Of a stretch of 64,000 nt of DNA, positions 51,566 to 59,788 are shown one piece after another. Both the position numbers and the translations under genes were made by a program. The stretch comes from Streptomyces davaonensis JCM 4913 (GTDB lineage Bacteria; Actinomycetota; Actinomycetes; Streptomycetales; Streptomycetaceae), in contig NC_020504.1 of the NCBI RefSeq assembly GCF_000349325.1, forward strand, positions 372,001-436,000, written 5' to 3'. The notes below the pieces were generated by a model. That model made no database searches, was not told the DNA's origin, and saw only the letters and a list, made by a program, of their open reading frames with translations. Each line of letters starts with the position of its first letter. The first letter of the stretch is position 1.

Positions 51566-52960
51566 GTGCACAGATCCCTTCCCTTGTACCGTCCGCGTCC
51601 CGGTGTGGTCCTTGCCGCTTTGTGCGGTCTGCTGTTGTCTCTGCTGTTCACGGCGTCGCCGTCCTCGCGTGCCGCCGTGACGGCCGCGGACTACCAGGCG
51701 GAGGACGCGACGATCTCGCAGGGCACGGTGGCGACGAACCACCTCGGCTACACGGGCTCCGGGTTCGTCGACTACACCAACGTCACCGGCTCGTACGTGG
51801 AGTTCACCGTCGACGCCGCCACCACCGGCACCGCGACCCTGGCCTTCCGCTACGCCAACGGCACCACCCTCAACCGGCCGATGAACATCTCCGTCAACGG
51901 CACGGTCGTGGCCTCGAACCTCTCCTTCGCGCCCACCGCGAACTGGGACACCTGGGCCACCCGGACGGCCACCGTCACCCTGACCGCGGGCAGCAACACC
52001 GTCCGCGCCACCGCGACCACCTCCAACGGCGGCCCCAACCTCGACAAGCTCACCCCCGCCACCACCGCCCTCCCGCCGGGCATGGCGGTGGCCCCCTACG
52101 AATACTTCGGCTGGGGCAACCCGCCCAGCCCCACCACCGTGATGGCCGCGACCGGCGTCAAGTGGTTCACCCTCGCCTTCATCCTCTCCGACGGCACCTG
52201 CAACCCGGCCTGGGACGGCTCCCGCCCGCTGACCGGCGGCGACGACCAGGCGAAGATCAACGCGATCCGGTCCGCCGGCGGCGACATCATCGTGTCCATC
52301 GGCGGCTGGAGCGGCGCGAAACTCGGCGAGAAGTGCACCAGCGCCTCGGCCCTCGCGGGCGCCTACCAGAAGGTCATCAACGCCTACGGCCTCAAAGTCA
52401 TCGACATCGACATCGAGAACACCGAGTGGGCCAGCGCCACGGTCCGCCAGCGCGTGATCGACGCCCTGAAGATCATCAAGACCAACAACCCCGGCATCAA
52501 GACCATCATCACCTTCGGCACCGCAACCACCGGCCCGGACACCACCGGCATCGACATGATCAACCGCGCCGCCAGCTCCGGCCTGGCCAACGACATCTGG
52601 TGCATCATGCCCTTCGACTTCGGCGGCGGCAGCACCAACATGGGCACCCTGACCGTCCAGGCCATGGAAGGCCTCAAGGCCCGCGTCCAGACCGCCTACG
52701 GCTACAGCGACACCACCACCTACGCCCACATCGGCCTGTCCTCGATGAACGGCAAGACCGACGTGGCCGGCGAACTCGTCCGCATCACCGACTTCCAGAC
52801 CATGCTCGCCTACGCCCAGCAACACCACATCGCCCGCCTCACCTACTGGTCCATCAACCGCGACCGCCCATGCACCACCGGGTCCGACGGCGACTCATGC
52901 AGCGGTGTCTCCCAGCAGCAATACGACTACCTCAAAGTCTTCGCCCAATACACAGGCTGA
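51566..52960 (+). CDS. GH18-family enzyme with N-terminal CBM35-like module
   Basis: This 464-aa protein starts at GTG 51566 behind AGGAGG (51553-51558). It has a signal peptide (VVLAALCGLLLSLLFTASPS). The module at about 40-160 (YQAEDATISQGTVATNHLGY followed by TGSGFVDY) is CBM35/CBM6-like. The GH18 barrel has DIIVSIGGWSGA (the SxGG motif) and VIDIDIENTEW with the catalytic E284 preceded by D282 and D280. The first D of DxxDxDxE is replaced. WCIMPFDFGGG and LTYWSINRDRPC fit the chitinase-D-like branch. It is probably a secreted chitinase or related endo-beta-N-acetylglucosaminidase. Confidence 0.9.
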   Translation: MHRSLPLYRPRPGVVLAALCGLLLSLLFTASPSSRAAVTAADYQAEDATISQGTVATNHLGYTGSGFVDYTNVTGSYVEFTVDAATTGTATLAFRYANGTTLNRPMNISVNGTVVASNLSFAPTANWDTWATRTATVTLTAGSNTVRATATTSNGGPNLDKLTPATTALPPGMAVAPYEYFGWGNPPSPTTVMAATGVKWFTLAFILSDGTCNPAWDGSRPLTGGDDQAKINAIRSAGGDIIVSIGGWSGAKLGEKCTSASALAGAYQKVINAYGLKVIDIDIENTEWASATVRQRVIDALKIIKTNNPGIKTIITFGTATTGPDTTGIDMINRAASSGLANDIWCIMPFDFGGGSTNMGTLTVQAMEGLKARVQTAYGYSDTTTYAHIGLSSMNGKTDVAGELVRITDFQTMLAYAQQHHIARLTYWSINRDRPCTTGSDGDSCSGVSQQQYDYLKVFAQYTG

Positions 52961-52974
52961 GAAAGGGCACTGAC

Positions 52975-53111
52975 ATGAAAAGACCCCTGCACAGAACCAG
53001 CATGTCCAGGTGCATCGCCCGCACGGATTCGCTTTCAACTCCTCGCTGTACAACGACGGCGGCGTTCAACTCCAGTCAATGATCGCCACCTCCGGGAACC
53101 TCGTTCCCTGA
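52975..53111 (+). pseudogene. Internally deleted secreted-protein gene
   Basis: ATG 52975, preceded by GAGAAAGGG, begins MKRPLHRTSMSRC, like the start of a signal peptide. The second half, in another frame, reads HRPHGFAFNSSLYNDGGVQL, then QSMIATSGNLVP and stop (53111), like the C-terminus of a secreted enzyme. The whole middle of the gene is absent. It directly follows the GH18 gene and precedes a terminator, so it was probably the last gene of that unit. Confidence 0.5.
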
Positions 53112-53132
53112 CGATTCCGCACCCCTTTCAAC

Positions 53133-53166
53133 GGCGCTGTGCCGGGCTCAGGTCCGGCACAGCGCC
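53133..53166 (+). terminator. Terminator closing the chitin/chitosan island
   Basis: GGCGCTGTGCCGG (53133-53145) and CCGGCACAGCGCC (53154-53166) form a perfect 13-bp stem with an 8-base loop. Confidence 0.85.
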
Positions 53167-53445
53167 TCCGCCTCGTCGGTGCATACCGAGCACCTGCACG
53201 CCCAGGCGCTCAAGGACTGCACCACCGAACTCAACCGGCCGCTCTGCCCACCGATGCAAGCAGCCCAAGCCTCCTGCGGGCACTGGGTAGGAGGCGCCGT
53301 GCTGACAGTCAGGTCCCAGGCCCGTACACGGCCGCGTATCGGCGTGCGGACATCGCCAGCCGCACCACCACCACGGCGTCGACGGACCGGCACCGTCCCT
53401 GAAAGCCATGGCCGCCACAGAGCTGAGCTGCCTACGCTCCGACCC

Positions 53446-53871
53446 ATGCGAACTGTCTTCATGTTTCCCACAGGTGAGCGAGCTGAGACGGTTGCCTCGC
53501 TCGATCGGCATCTGCCCGAGCAGCGCCATCCGTGGACTCTGGACGGCAACCTCTACATCGACACCGACGATGAGCAGACCGGCTACCTCTTCTCTGACTG
53601 GGATCCTGAGGATGTTGCAATCCTCGAAGCGGCCATCGGGCATCACCCCACTTGGGCGGTGCAGATCGACATTTCCGGGCGGATCGACGGCACCGCGGAG
53701 GTTCACCAGATGATCGCTCTGCTGCTTGAGCACGGAGGTGTGGCAACGGACGACTACACCCCCCACCCATGGACCCTGCCGGAAATCCTGTCCGGAACGG
53801 TGATCGACGGCCTGCGCTTCTTCGACTTTCGCGGCTACCAGGAACTCAACCCCGAACACGGGCGTTCCTGA
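53446..53871 (+). CDS. Conserved hypothetical protein
   Basis: This 141-aa protein starts at ATG 53446 (MRTVFMFPTGERAETVASLD); the upstream open frame is of shadow composition. It is acidic and compact, with WTLDGNLYIDTDDEQTGYLF, then WDPEDVAILEAAIGHHPTWA and IDISGRIDGTAEVHQMIALL. No catalytic motif, membrane helix or signal is seen. It resembles Streptomyces proteins of unknown function that may act as immunity-type proteins, but this is only an impression. It is followed by another orphan gene on the same strand. Confidence 0.65.
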   Translation: MRTVFMFPTGERAETVASLDRHLPEQRHPWTLDGNLYIDTDDEQTGYLFSDWDPEDVAILEAAIGHHPTWAVQIDISGRIDGTAEVHQMIALLLEHGGVATDDYTPHPWTLPEILSGTVIDGLRFFDFRGYQELNPEHGRS

Positions 53872-54020
53872 CTCGATCTCACGCCAGCCTTCCTGCGCGG
53901 CAAGCGGGTGCAAGCCCGACAGTTCGGTCCGGTCTCTCTAGGGCTTCCTGTCGTCCCTCAGTAGAAGTCCAGGGCCACCGGAACGCTGCTAAGAGCGCGG
54001 CCCTCTGGGATAGTCGCCCC

Positions 54021-54497
54021 ATGGTTCGAGCACATGGTCCCGCCGACGGAACGCCTCTGACCCCTGAGGAGTACGAGGCGGTGAATATCGCTGTCTCGAC
54101 CGGCGCAGGACGTTGGGCCGGCGGACAGCCGTGCACACTCAACTCGCTTCTCACGGCGTGGAGGAGCGTCGTGAAGGAACTGGAAGAGGGCTACGCATGG
54201 TGCGCTCCAGAGCTCGACAACGACGTCTGGTGTCGGAGCGCGCTGGCCAAGGTATGGCCTCTTCTGCCCCCACGAGTGCAGGCGATTCGGCGACCCGAGC
54301 TCGACGAACTGGATGCTCGGTTCTGTGCGGCCACGATTCCCTGGCCTGATCAGGGCGAAGAGCCGCGCCAGTGGTGGATGTGGCGAGTTCCCCGGATCCT
54401 CGAAGGTGAAGCGGGAGAGCACCGACCCCGCGGGTGGCCCATGGGATGGGGGATGATGCCGTTCCCCAAGCCTGACTGCGTCCGAGTCGTTGAGTGA
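54021..54497 (+). CDS. Conserved hypothetical protein
   Basis: This 158-aa protein starts at ATG 54021 (MVRAHGPADGTPLTPEEYEA). Features are ELEEGYAWCAPELDNDVWCR, RRPELDELDARFCAATIPWP and a tryptophan-rich EEPRQWWMWRVPRI. It is acidic and probably cytosolic. Function unknown; it has the look of small orphan proteins seen near Streptomyces toxin/immunity-type loci. It is spaced 149 bp from the previous gene and convergent with the SDR gene downstream. Confidence 0.65.
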   Translation: MVRAHGPADGTPLTPEEYEAVNIAVSTGAGRWAGGQPCTLNSLLTAWRSVVKELEEGYAWCAPELDNDVWCRSALAKVWPLLPPRVQAIRRPELDELDARFCAATIPWPDQGEEPRQWWMWRVPRILEGEAGEHRPRGWPMGWGMMPFPKPDCVRVVE

Positions 54498-54656
54498 TCT
54501 CGTTGCTGAGGGACGGCGCCTCTAAATTGGCGCAGAGAAGATCCACGTCATCCGCTCCCGCTGCCAGGCTTCCGGCAAGCGACCGTCCCGGGCCGCGGGA
54601 AGACCGATCTCCGGCCGTACGCCTGGTACCCCGGATTGCGGCCGGCCCTGTTGACC

Positions 54657-55595
54657 TCAGCGGGGGAACGTGACTCCGGTGAGTTCTTCCGACAGGTCCC
54701 AGAGGCGTCGCTGTGCGGCCAGGTCGTACGACGCGGCACTGGACCTCACGACCTTGGGGTGGCCCTTGCTCTGCTGGAACCCGCGCGGGCCGTAGTACTG
54801 CCCTCCTCGGGCGGTGGGGTCGGCGGCTGCGCGCAGGATGGGCAGGGCACCCATGGCGGGTGCCTGCAAGAGGAGGGGGCGGATTGCAGCGAACGCGGTT
54901 CGGGTGAGCGCGGACGAGTGCGACATGGCGTTCTTGGATCCGCTGGTGTCGGCACCGCCGGGGTGGGCCGCGAGGGCGAGCGGGCCGGCTGCGGGAAGTC
55001 TGCGCTGGAGTTCGTAGGTGAACATCAGATTGGCGAGTTTGGAGTGTCCGTAGGCGGCGGTCCGGTTGTAAGGGCGCTTGTGCCAGTCGAGGTCGCCGAA
55101 ATCGATCGGGCCACCCATGCGATGACCGGCACTGCTGACGGTGACGATGCGGGAGTCGGTCGTCGCGGGGATCAGGTCGAGCAGGAGTCCGGTCAGGGCG
55201 AAGTGTCCCAGGTGGTTGGTGCCGAATTGCAGCTCGAAGCCGTCCGCGGTCCTGCTGTGCGGGGTGTACATCACCCCTGCGTTGTTGATCAGTAGGTCGA
55301 TACAACGCCAGGTGCCGCGCACCTCGTCGGCGGCGTCGCGGACGGAAGCCAGCGAGCTCAGGTCGAGATGCTGCACGTGCGGGTCCGCTCCCGGGACGGC
55401 GGCCCGGATTTCCTCGGCGGCGGCCTTGCCCCTGTCCGTGTCGCGTACGGCGAGGATCACCGTTGCACCGCGGGTTGCGAGTGCCTTGGCGGTTTCGAAG
55501 CCGATGCCCGTGTTGGCGCCAGTGATGAGGGCGGTGCGACCGCGCTGGTCTGGGATGTCCCGTGCGGTCCAGCGGGTGATCTTCGGCTGGGTCAT
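54657..55595 (-). CDS. Short-chain dehydrogenase (protochlorophyllide-reductase-like/RDH type)
   Basis: This 312-aa protein starts at ATG 55595 (MTQPKITRWTARDIPDQRGR). The TALITGANTGIGFETAKALA cofactor motif, LLINNAGVMYTP, the catalytic Ser in IVTVSSAGHRMGG and Y-G-H-S-K (AAYGHSKLANLMFTYEL) are intact. This is the retinol-dehydrogenase/WWOX-like SDR subtype common in Streptomyces. The substrate is unknown. It is divergent from a TetR gene with an imperfect inverted repeat between, and the TetR gene is followed by a PPOX-type gene. The three probably form one stress/detoxification module. Confidence 0.92.
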   Translation of the reverse strand: MTQPKITRWTARDIPDQRGRTALITGANTGIGFETAKALATRGATVILAVRDTDRGKAAAEEIRAAVPGADPHVQHLDLSSLASVRDAADEVRGTWRCIDLLINNAGVMYTPHSRTADGFELQFGTNHLGHFALTGLLLDLIPATTDSRIVTVSSAGHRMGGPIDFGDLDWHKRPYNRTAAYGHSKLANLMFTYELQRRLPAAGPLALAAHPGGADTSGSKNAMSHSSALTRTAFAAIRPLLLQAPAMGALPILRAAADPTARGGQYYGPRGFQQSKGHPKVVRSSAASYDLAAQRRLWDLSEELTGVTFPR

Positions 55596-55657
55596 GGATG
55601 CTCCACGTGTTCTGTGTGGGGTCGGGGGCGAGAGGTGTCCAGCGGTCGCAGCCCGCT

Positions 55658-55695
55658 GGTTAATATCATTCACCTTCTGGTAAATAGTGTTAACC
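55658..55695. promoter_or_regulatory. Imperfect TetR-type operator between SDR and tetR
   Basis: GGTTAATATCATTCACC (55658-55674) matches the reverse complement of GGTAAATAGTGTTAACC (55679-55695) at 13 of 17 positions. The sequence is AT-rich against its surroundings and lies 8 bp upstream of the TetR start, so binding would block both promoters. Confidence 0.65.
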
Positions 55696-55703
55696 TTTTG
55701 GGT

Positions 55704-56309
55704 GTGACAGTCAAACGACGCCCCACGGGCACCCATCACGGAGATCTGCGCAACGCCCTTGAGCAGGCTGCACTCGCCCTGGTGCAGGAGCGGGGCCCGC
55801 ACGGCTTCACCCTCGCCGAGGCCTGCCGGCGAGCCGGGGTGAGCGTGTCCGCGCCGTACAAGCACTTCGCCGACCGCGACGCCCTGCTCGCGTCGCTGGC
55901 ACTGAAGGGCTACCAGGAGCAGCAGCGCCGCTTCCGCGCCGCGCTGTCGACGAGCACCGATCCGGCGGAACAGCTAGCCGCGTTCGCCGCCGCCTACGTG
56001 CGATTCGCCGCCGAAGAACGCGCGCTCTTCGACATCACCTTCCTCGCCGGCCTCGACACGACCCGCCACCCGGAGCTGGCCGCGGCGGGTACCGCCCTTC
56101 ACGACGACCTGATGCCTGTCACCAGCCGCATCACCACTACCCCTGACGAGGCCTTCGATCTGCTCGTCCAGGTCGCCGCGGCAGCACACGGCCTAGCCCT
56201 GTTCCAGCAACAGGCGATGCTCCCCTCTCCCTGGAACAACCCTCAATCCGTTGCCGAGCAAGCCGCGCGGGCAGCCCGCGCGCTCGCCGACCAACACGCC
56301 CGCCCCTAG
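55704..56309 (+). CDS. TetR-family transcriptional regulator
   Basis: This 201-aa protein starts at GTG 55704 (VTVKRRPTGTHHGDLRNALE). The HTH is FTLAEACRRAGVSVSAPYKH followed by FADRDALLASLA, the TetR subtype with 'S-x-P-Y-x-H-F'. The C-terminal domain (EERALFDITFLAGLDTTRHP) is of the WHG type. It likely represses the divergent SDR, itself and the PPOX gene 15 bp downstream. The ligand is unknown. Confidence 0.92.
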   Translation: MTVKRRPTGTHHGDLRNALEQAALALVQERGPHGFTLAEACRRAGVSVSAPYKHFADRDALLASLALKGYQEQQRRFRAALSTSTDPAEQLAAFAAAYVRFAAEERALFDITFLAGLDTTRHPELAAAGTALHDDLMPVTSRITTTPDEAFDLLVQVAAAAHGLALFQQQAMLPSPWNNPQSVAEQAARAARALADQHARP

Positions 56310-56324
56310 CCTTGGAGGACGTCC

Positions 56325-56726
56325 ATGCCCATCACGAACAGCGACTTCGGCCAGGCTCTCGACCGCATCGGACAGGGCAAGCACGTCAGCCTGACCACCT
56401 TCCGCAAAAGCGGCCGCCCGGTCTCCACGCCCGTCGGCAGCCTCGTCCACGACGGCACCCTCTACGCCCTCACCGCCCCGGACACCGGCAAGGTCAAGCG
56501 CATCCGCAACAACCCCCAAATCACCATCGCCCCGTGCGCCATGAACGGCACCGTCCCGCCCGGCGCTCCCACCGCCACAGGCACCGCCCGGCTCCTCGAC
56601 GAAACGAGCACCGCCCAGGTCCAGGACCTCATGGAGCGGCGGTTCTGCATGTACCGACTCGTCCGCCTCGTCGACCGGGTCCTGCATCGCGAGCGCCCGC
56701 TGATCGCCATCGCCATCACCGGCTGA
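56325..56726 (+). CDS. PPOX-class (pyridoxamine-phosphate-oxidase-like) F420/flavin protein
   Basis: This 133-aa protein starts at ATG 56325 behind GGAGGACGTCC. The split-barrel fold is recognisable from HVSLTTFRKSGRPVSTPVGS, LYALTAPDTGKVKRIRNNPQ and ITIAPC. This matches the actinobacterial 'PPOX class F420-dependent' family, where 'KxxRIRxNPxVxLAPC' is typical. Members bind F420, FMN or haem and reduce small molecules. It shares a transcript with tetR (15-bp gap), so it is probably part of the same detoxification module. Confidence 0.9.
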   Translation: MPITNSDFGQALDRIGQGKHVSLTTFRKSGRPVSTPVGSLVHDGTLYALTAPDTGKVKRIRNNPQITIAPCAMNGTVPPGAPTATGTARLLDETSTAQVQDLMERRFCMYRLVRLVDRVLHRERPLIAIAITG

Positions 56727-56809
56727 CCACTGGGCAACGTTCCAGCAGCGGCCCCGAGCCCTGATTAGTACTCCAGATAGATCCCGGTCGTTGGCGGGAG
56801 GCGTTCGAG

Positions 56810-58053
56810 GTGGTCATGGGGCGTATCGCGGGCCGGTTCGCCCGGGTCGAACCCCGGCTGCGGGCGGGGCGGTTGGTGCTGGGCCTGCTGTCGGACTTGT
56901 CACGCAAGAGCTGCTGGACGATCGCGGAGTGGGCCGGGGAGGTCAGCCCGCATGGCATGCAGCATCTGCTGTGCCGGGCGGCCTGGGATGCCGATGCTGT
57001 CCGCGACGACGTGCGCGCATACGTGGTCGAGCACCTCCGCGACGAGGCCGCGGTGCTGGTCGTCGACGAGACCGGCGACGTGGAGAAGGGCACCCGCACC
57101 GTGGGGGTCCAGCGCCAGTACACCGGCACGGCCGGACGGATCGCGAACTCCCAGTTCGCCGTCTACCTCGTCTACGCCAGCGCCCGGGACACGCGGCGGT
57201 GGACCGGGAGCTGTACGTCCCGCGCTCCTGGACCAGCGACCCGGATCGCTGCCGGGCGGCCGGGCTCGGCGAGGACAGCGACTTCGTGACCACGCCGGAA
57301 CTGGCCCGCGCGATGATCGAACGGTTCCTGGACTCCGGACACCACGTGGGATGGGTCACCGGCGACGAGGTCTATGGCGGCAACCCGAAACTGCGGGCGG
57401 CTCTGGAGGAACGCGGCATCGGCTATGTCCTCGCGGTGGCCTGCTCGGCCGAAGTGACCACCGGCGCGGGCACGTTCCGCGCCGACGCGCTGGTGAAGAA
57501 GGTGCCGAAGCGGGCCTGGCAGAAGCTCTCGGCCGGACGCGGCCCGAAGGGACACCGCTTCTACGACTGGGCCGTCATCGATCTCGCCGACCCGATGCCG
57601 AGCCACCTCCAGCTGCTCATCCGCCGCAACCGCACCACCAGTGAACTCGCCTACTACCGCTGCTACTCACCCGGTCCCGTGCCGCTGACAGCCTTGGTGC
57701 GAGTCGCGGGATCAAGATGGCGGGCGGAGGAAACCTTCCAAAGCGAGAAGGGGCTGGCCGGCCTCGATGAGCACCAGGTCCGCCGCTACCCTTCCTGGAG
57801 CCGCTGGGTAACCCTCGCGATGCTCGCCCATGCCTTCCTCGCCGTGGCCGGTGCCGACGAACACGCCCGCCATCCAGGGCCGGCCGACCTGGTCCCGCTG
57901 TCCTGCAACGAGATCCAGCGTCTGTTCATCACGGTCGCTGTCCAGCCTCTCCATGACATGGCCCACCGACTCGGCTGGTCCGACTGGCGACGCCGCCATC
58001 AGGAACGATCACGCACCAGCCATTACCGGCGACAAGCCGCCCAACGGGCATGA
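56810..58053 (+). pseudogene. IS701-family transposase with a single frameshift
   Basis: The N-terminal part, from GTG 56810, reads MGRIAGRFARVEPRLRAGRL, then VLVVDETGDVEKGTRTVGVQ and RQYTGTAGR, with the first catalytic Asp in VVDETG. At about 57186 one base is missing (family: SARGHAAVDREL). The rest continues in the next frame: RELYVPRSWTSDPDRCRAAG, then VTGDEVYGGNPKLRAAL (second Asp), and the glutamate region SRWRAEETFQSEKGLAGLDE. The stop is at 58053. Otherwise full-length; the frameshift could also be a sequencing error. Confidence 0.9.
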
Positions 58054-58234
58054 AGATCGCGATCTTGCTTATCGGCGTTTCCGGAGACGAGGAAGGCCAC
58101 GTGCGAAATAGACGAGACGGCGAGGGCGTTGGGACGACGGTTGCCCTGTCAGGAGCCTTCGTTCCGACAGAGGAGGCGATCGCGCGATGATCCCCTGGTG
58201 GGATCACGGCTTCACGGATCAAGGAGTCTCGCTG

Positions 58235-58669
58235 ATGGTCAGTGTGAGTGTGGAGACTGCGGAACAGACAGAGCAGCGGCTACGCCGTGTGATCGCCCAG
58301 GCTGACCTCGTCGTGCACGACGGTGTCTGGTGTTTTGAAGAGTCTCCGGCCGACCAGCCGCCCGCGCTCACCGGCGAGACGCTGGCGGTCGTTCGGGACA
58401 GAGAGAGTTGGAGCCACCTGGTCCCGCTCACCCAGGAGGGCGACGGCGTCGAACGCTTCGGAATCTTCTCCTTCCATTTCGCCGATCATGTGGACAACAG
58501 CGGTTTCGTCGGCTGGCTCGCCACCCTCCTCAAGGTTGAGCTGGGAACCGGCGTATTTGTTGTCTGCGGCAGCAACCGCGCCCGCGGCGGCATCTATGAC
58601 TACTGGGGCTGTCCCATCCACTTGCTGGATCAGGCCATCGCGGTCGTCAGGACGCTACGAGCCACCTGA
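58235..58669 (+). CDS. DUF6196-like protein inside the IS701 element
   Basis: This 144-aa protein starts at ATG 58235 behind AAGGAG (58221-58226). The sequence MVSVSVETAEQTEQRLRRVI, then ADLVVHDGVWCFEESPADQP and SWSHLVPLTQEGDGVERFGI is compact and acidic. I associate it with the actinobacterial family DUF6196 (from memory). No catalytic motif is known to me. It lies between the transposase gene and the outer right terminal repeat of the IS701 element, so it may be a passenger gene or a host gene trapped by a second end. Confidence 0.75.
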   Translation: MVSVSVETAEQTEQRLRRVIAQADLVVHDGVWCFEESPADQPPALTGETLAVVRDRESWSHLVPLTQEGDGVERFGIFSFHFADHVDNSGFVGWLATLLKVELGTGVFVVCGSNRARGGIYDYWGCPIHLLDQAIAVVRTLRAT

Positions 58670-58832
58670 CCTGCATGGCAGGCGGCGATCCATCCACAAA
58701 CCGTGAAGATCACGATCTACAGCTGGAGTATTGGGCACTCTCGTTTGGATCACCGGGCGGACCAAAGGAAGATGCCAGCGAGCCCTTTCCAACCTCCTTA
58801 AGAGGGTTTGCCCGTTGGCCTGACAGGACGTT

Positions 58833-58886
58833 GAAGCCCCTGGTAGATGGGTTTCTGCTACGAGAACCGTCTCCACCAGGGGCTTC
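58833..58886. promoter_or_regulatory. Hairpin over the transposase ribosome-binding site
   Basis: GAAGCCCCTGGT (58833-58844) and ACCAGGGGCTTC (58875-58886) are perfect reverse complements. The second arm contains the only SD-like sequence (AGGGG) before GTG 58889. Read-through transcripts from outside would fold and hide the RBS, a known way for IS elements to limit transposase. Confidence 0.6.
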
Positions 58887-58888
58887 AT

Positions 58889-59650
58889 GTGCTTGTCTAC
58901 CCGTCCGGCGTCGACGTCGCCTCCTCGACCTTGCGTCTGCTGTCCGCCCAGCTGCGCACACGGCGCCACGAGCGTGGGACCCGATGGCGGCGTCTGACCC
59001 CAGGACGTCAGGCCTTGCTTGCCCTCGCTCACCTGCGGTGCGGGCACACCTACGCCCAGCTTGCGGCCGGGTTCGGCGTAGGCACCACCACCGCCTACCG
59101 GTACGTCGTCGAGGCTGTCGAGTTGCTCGCCGACCTCGCGCCCACCTTGGCCGAGGCGGTCCGCGTCGCGACGACGAAGGCGTACGTCATCCTCGACGGC
59201 ACCCTGCTGCCCATCGACCGGATCGCCGCAGACCGGCCCTTCTTCAGCGGCAAACACAAGAAGCACGGCATGAACGTCCAAGTCCTCACCGATCCATTCG
59301 GCCGCCTGCTGTGGGCCTCCGCCGCGTTGCCCGGCGCCGTGCACGACATCAAGGCCGCTCGCACCCACGGAATCATCGATGCCCTGGCCGAGGCCGACCT
59401 GCCCTGCTGCGCGGACAAGGGCTACCAAGGCGCCGGCGCCACCGTGCGGGTCCCCTTCCGGGGCAAGCACCGCAACCTGCCCTCCGGGCAACAGGCCGTG
59501 AACGTCGCCCACGCCCGCATCCGGGCCGTCGGCGAGCAGGCCATGGCCACTCTCAAGAGCTGGCGCCTCCTTCGCAAACTGCGTTGCAGCACCACCCGAA
59601 TCACCAGCCTCGTCCAGGCAGTACTCGCACTTCACCTCGCATCATCTTGA
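58889..59650 (+). CDS. IS5-family DDE transposase
   Basis: This 253-aa protein starts at GTG 58889 (LVYPSGVDVASSTLRLLSAQ); ATG 58847 in the same frame is less likely because it falls in a hairpin stem-loop. The N-terminal HTH is LRCGHTYAQLAAGFGVGTTT followed by AYRYVVEAVELL. The DDE domain has YVILDGTLLPIDRI (first Asp), AVHDIKAARTHGII and CADKGYQGAG (second Asp), and ARIRAVGEQAMATLKSWRLL with the catalytic Glu. It appears intact and so potentially active. Confidence 0.9.
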   Translation: MLVYPSGVDVASSTLRLLSAQLRTRRHERGTRWRRLTPGRQALLALAHLRCGHTYAQLAAGFGVGTTTAYRYVVEAVELLADLAPTLAEAVRVATTKAYVILDGTLLPIDRIAADRPFFSGKHKKHGMNVQVLTDPFGRLLWASAALPGAVHDIKAARTHGIIDALAEADLPCCADKGYQGAGATVRVPFRGKHRNLPSGQQAVNVAHARIRAVGEQAMATLKSWRLLRKLRCSTTRITSLVQAVLALHLASS

Positions 59651-59788
59651 GGTTGAAAAGGGTGCACTGCATCGGCATGGCTGCCGACCCTTCGCGCACA
59701 GATGGGAATCCGCACCCCTTCCCGGCTCTTCCCGGGCTCCGCCCCTCCCCGCCATGCTCTGTGCAGAGGCAGCGGGGAGGGGACGCGC

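Larger units (their letters stand above)
56769..58730 (+). mobile_element. IS701-family element, apparently enclosing a passenger gene
   Basis: The left end begins TACTCCAG-ATAGATC (56769-56783). The right end is GATCTACAGCTGGAGTA (58714-58730), whose reverse complement is TACTCCAG-CTG-TAGATC. Flanks are TTAG on the left and TTGG on the right (family target YTAR). Inside are a one-frameshift transposase (to 58053) and the DUF6196-like gene. TGAAGATC-R-CGATCT occurs twice, at 58051-58065 and 58704-58718; removing the DNA between the copies would give a normal-sized IS of about 1.3 kb. Confidence 0.6.

Noticed and set aside
57186..57190. Programmed frameshift in the IS701 transposase
   Set aside because: No slippery sequence is evident and IS701 transposases are single-frame; a one-base loss or sequencing error is simpler.
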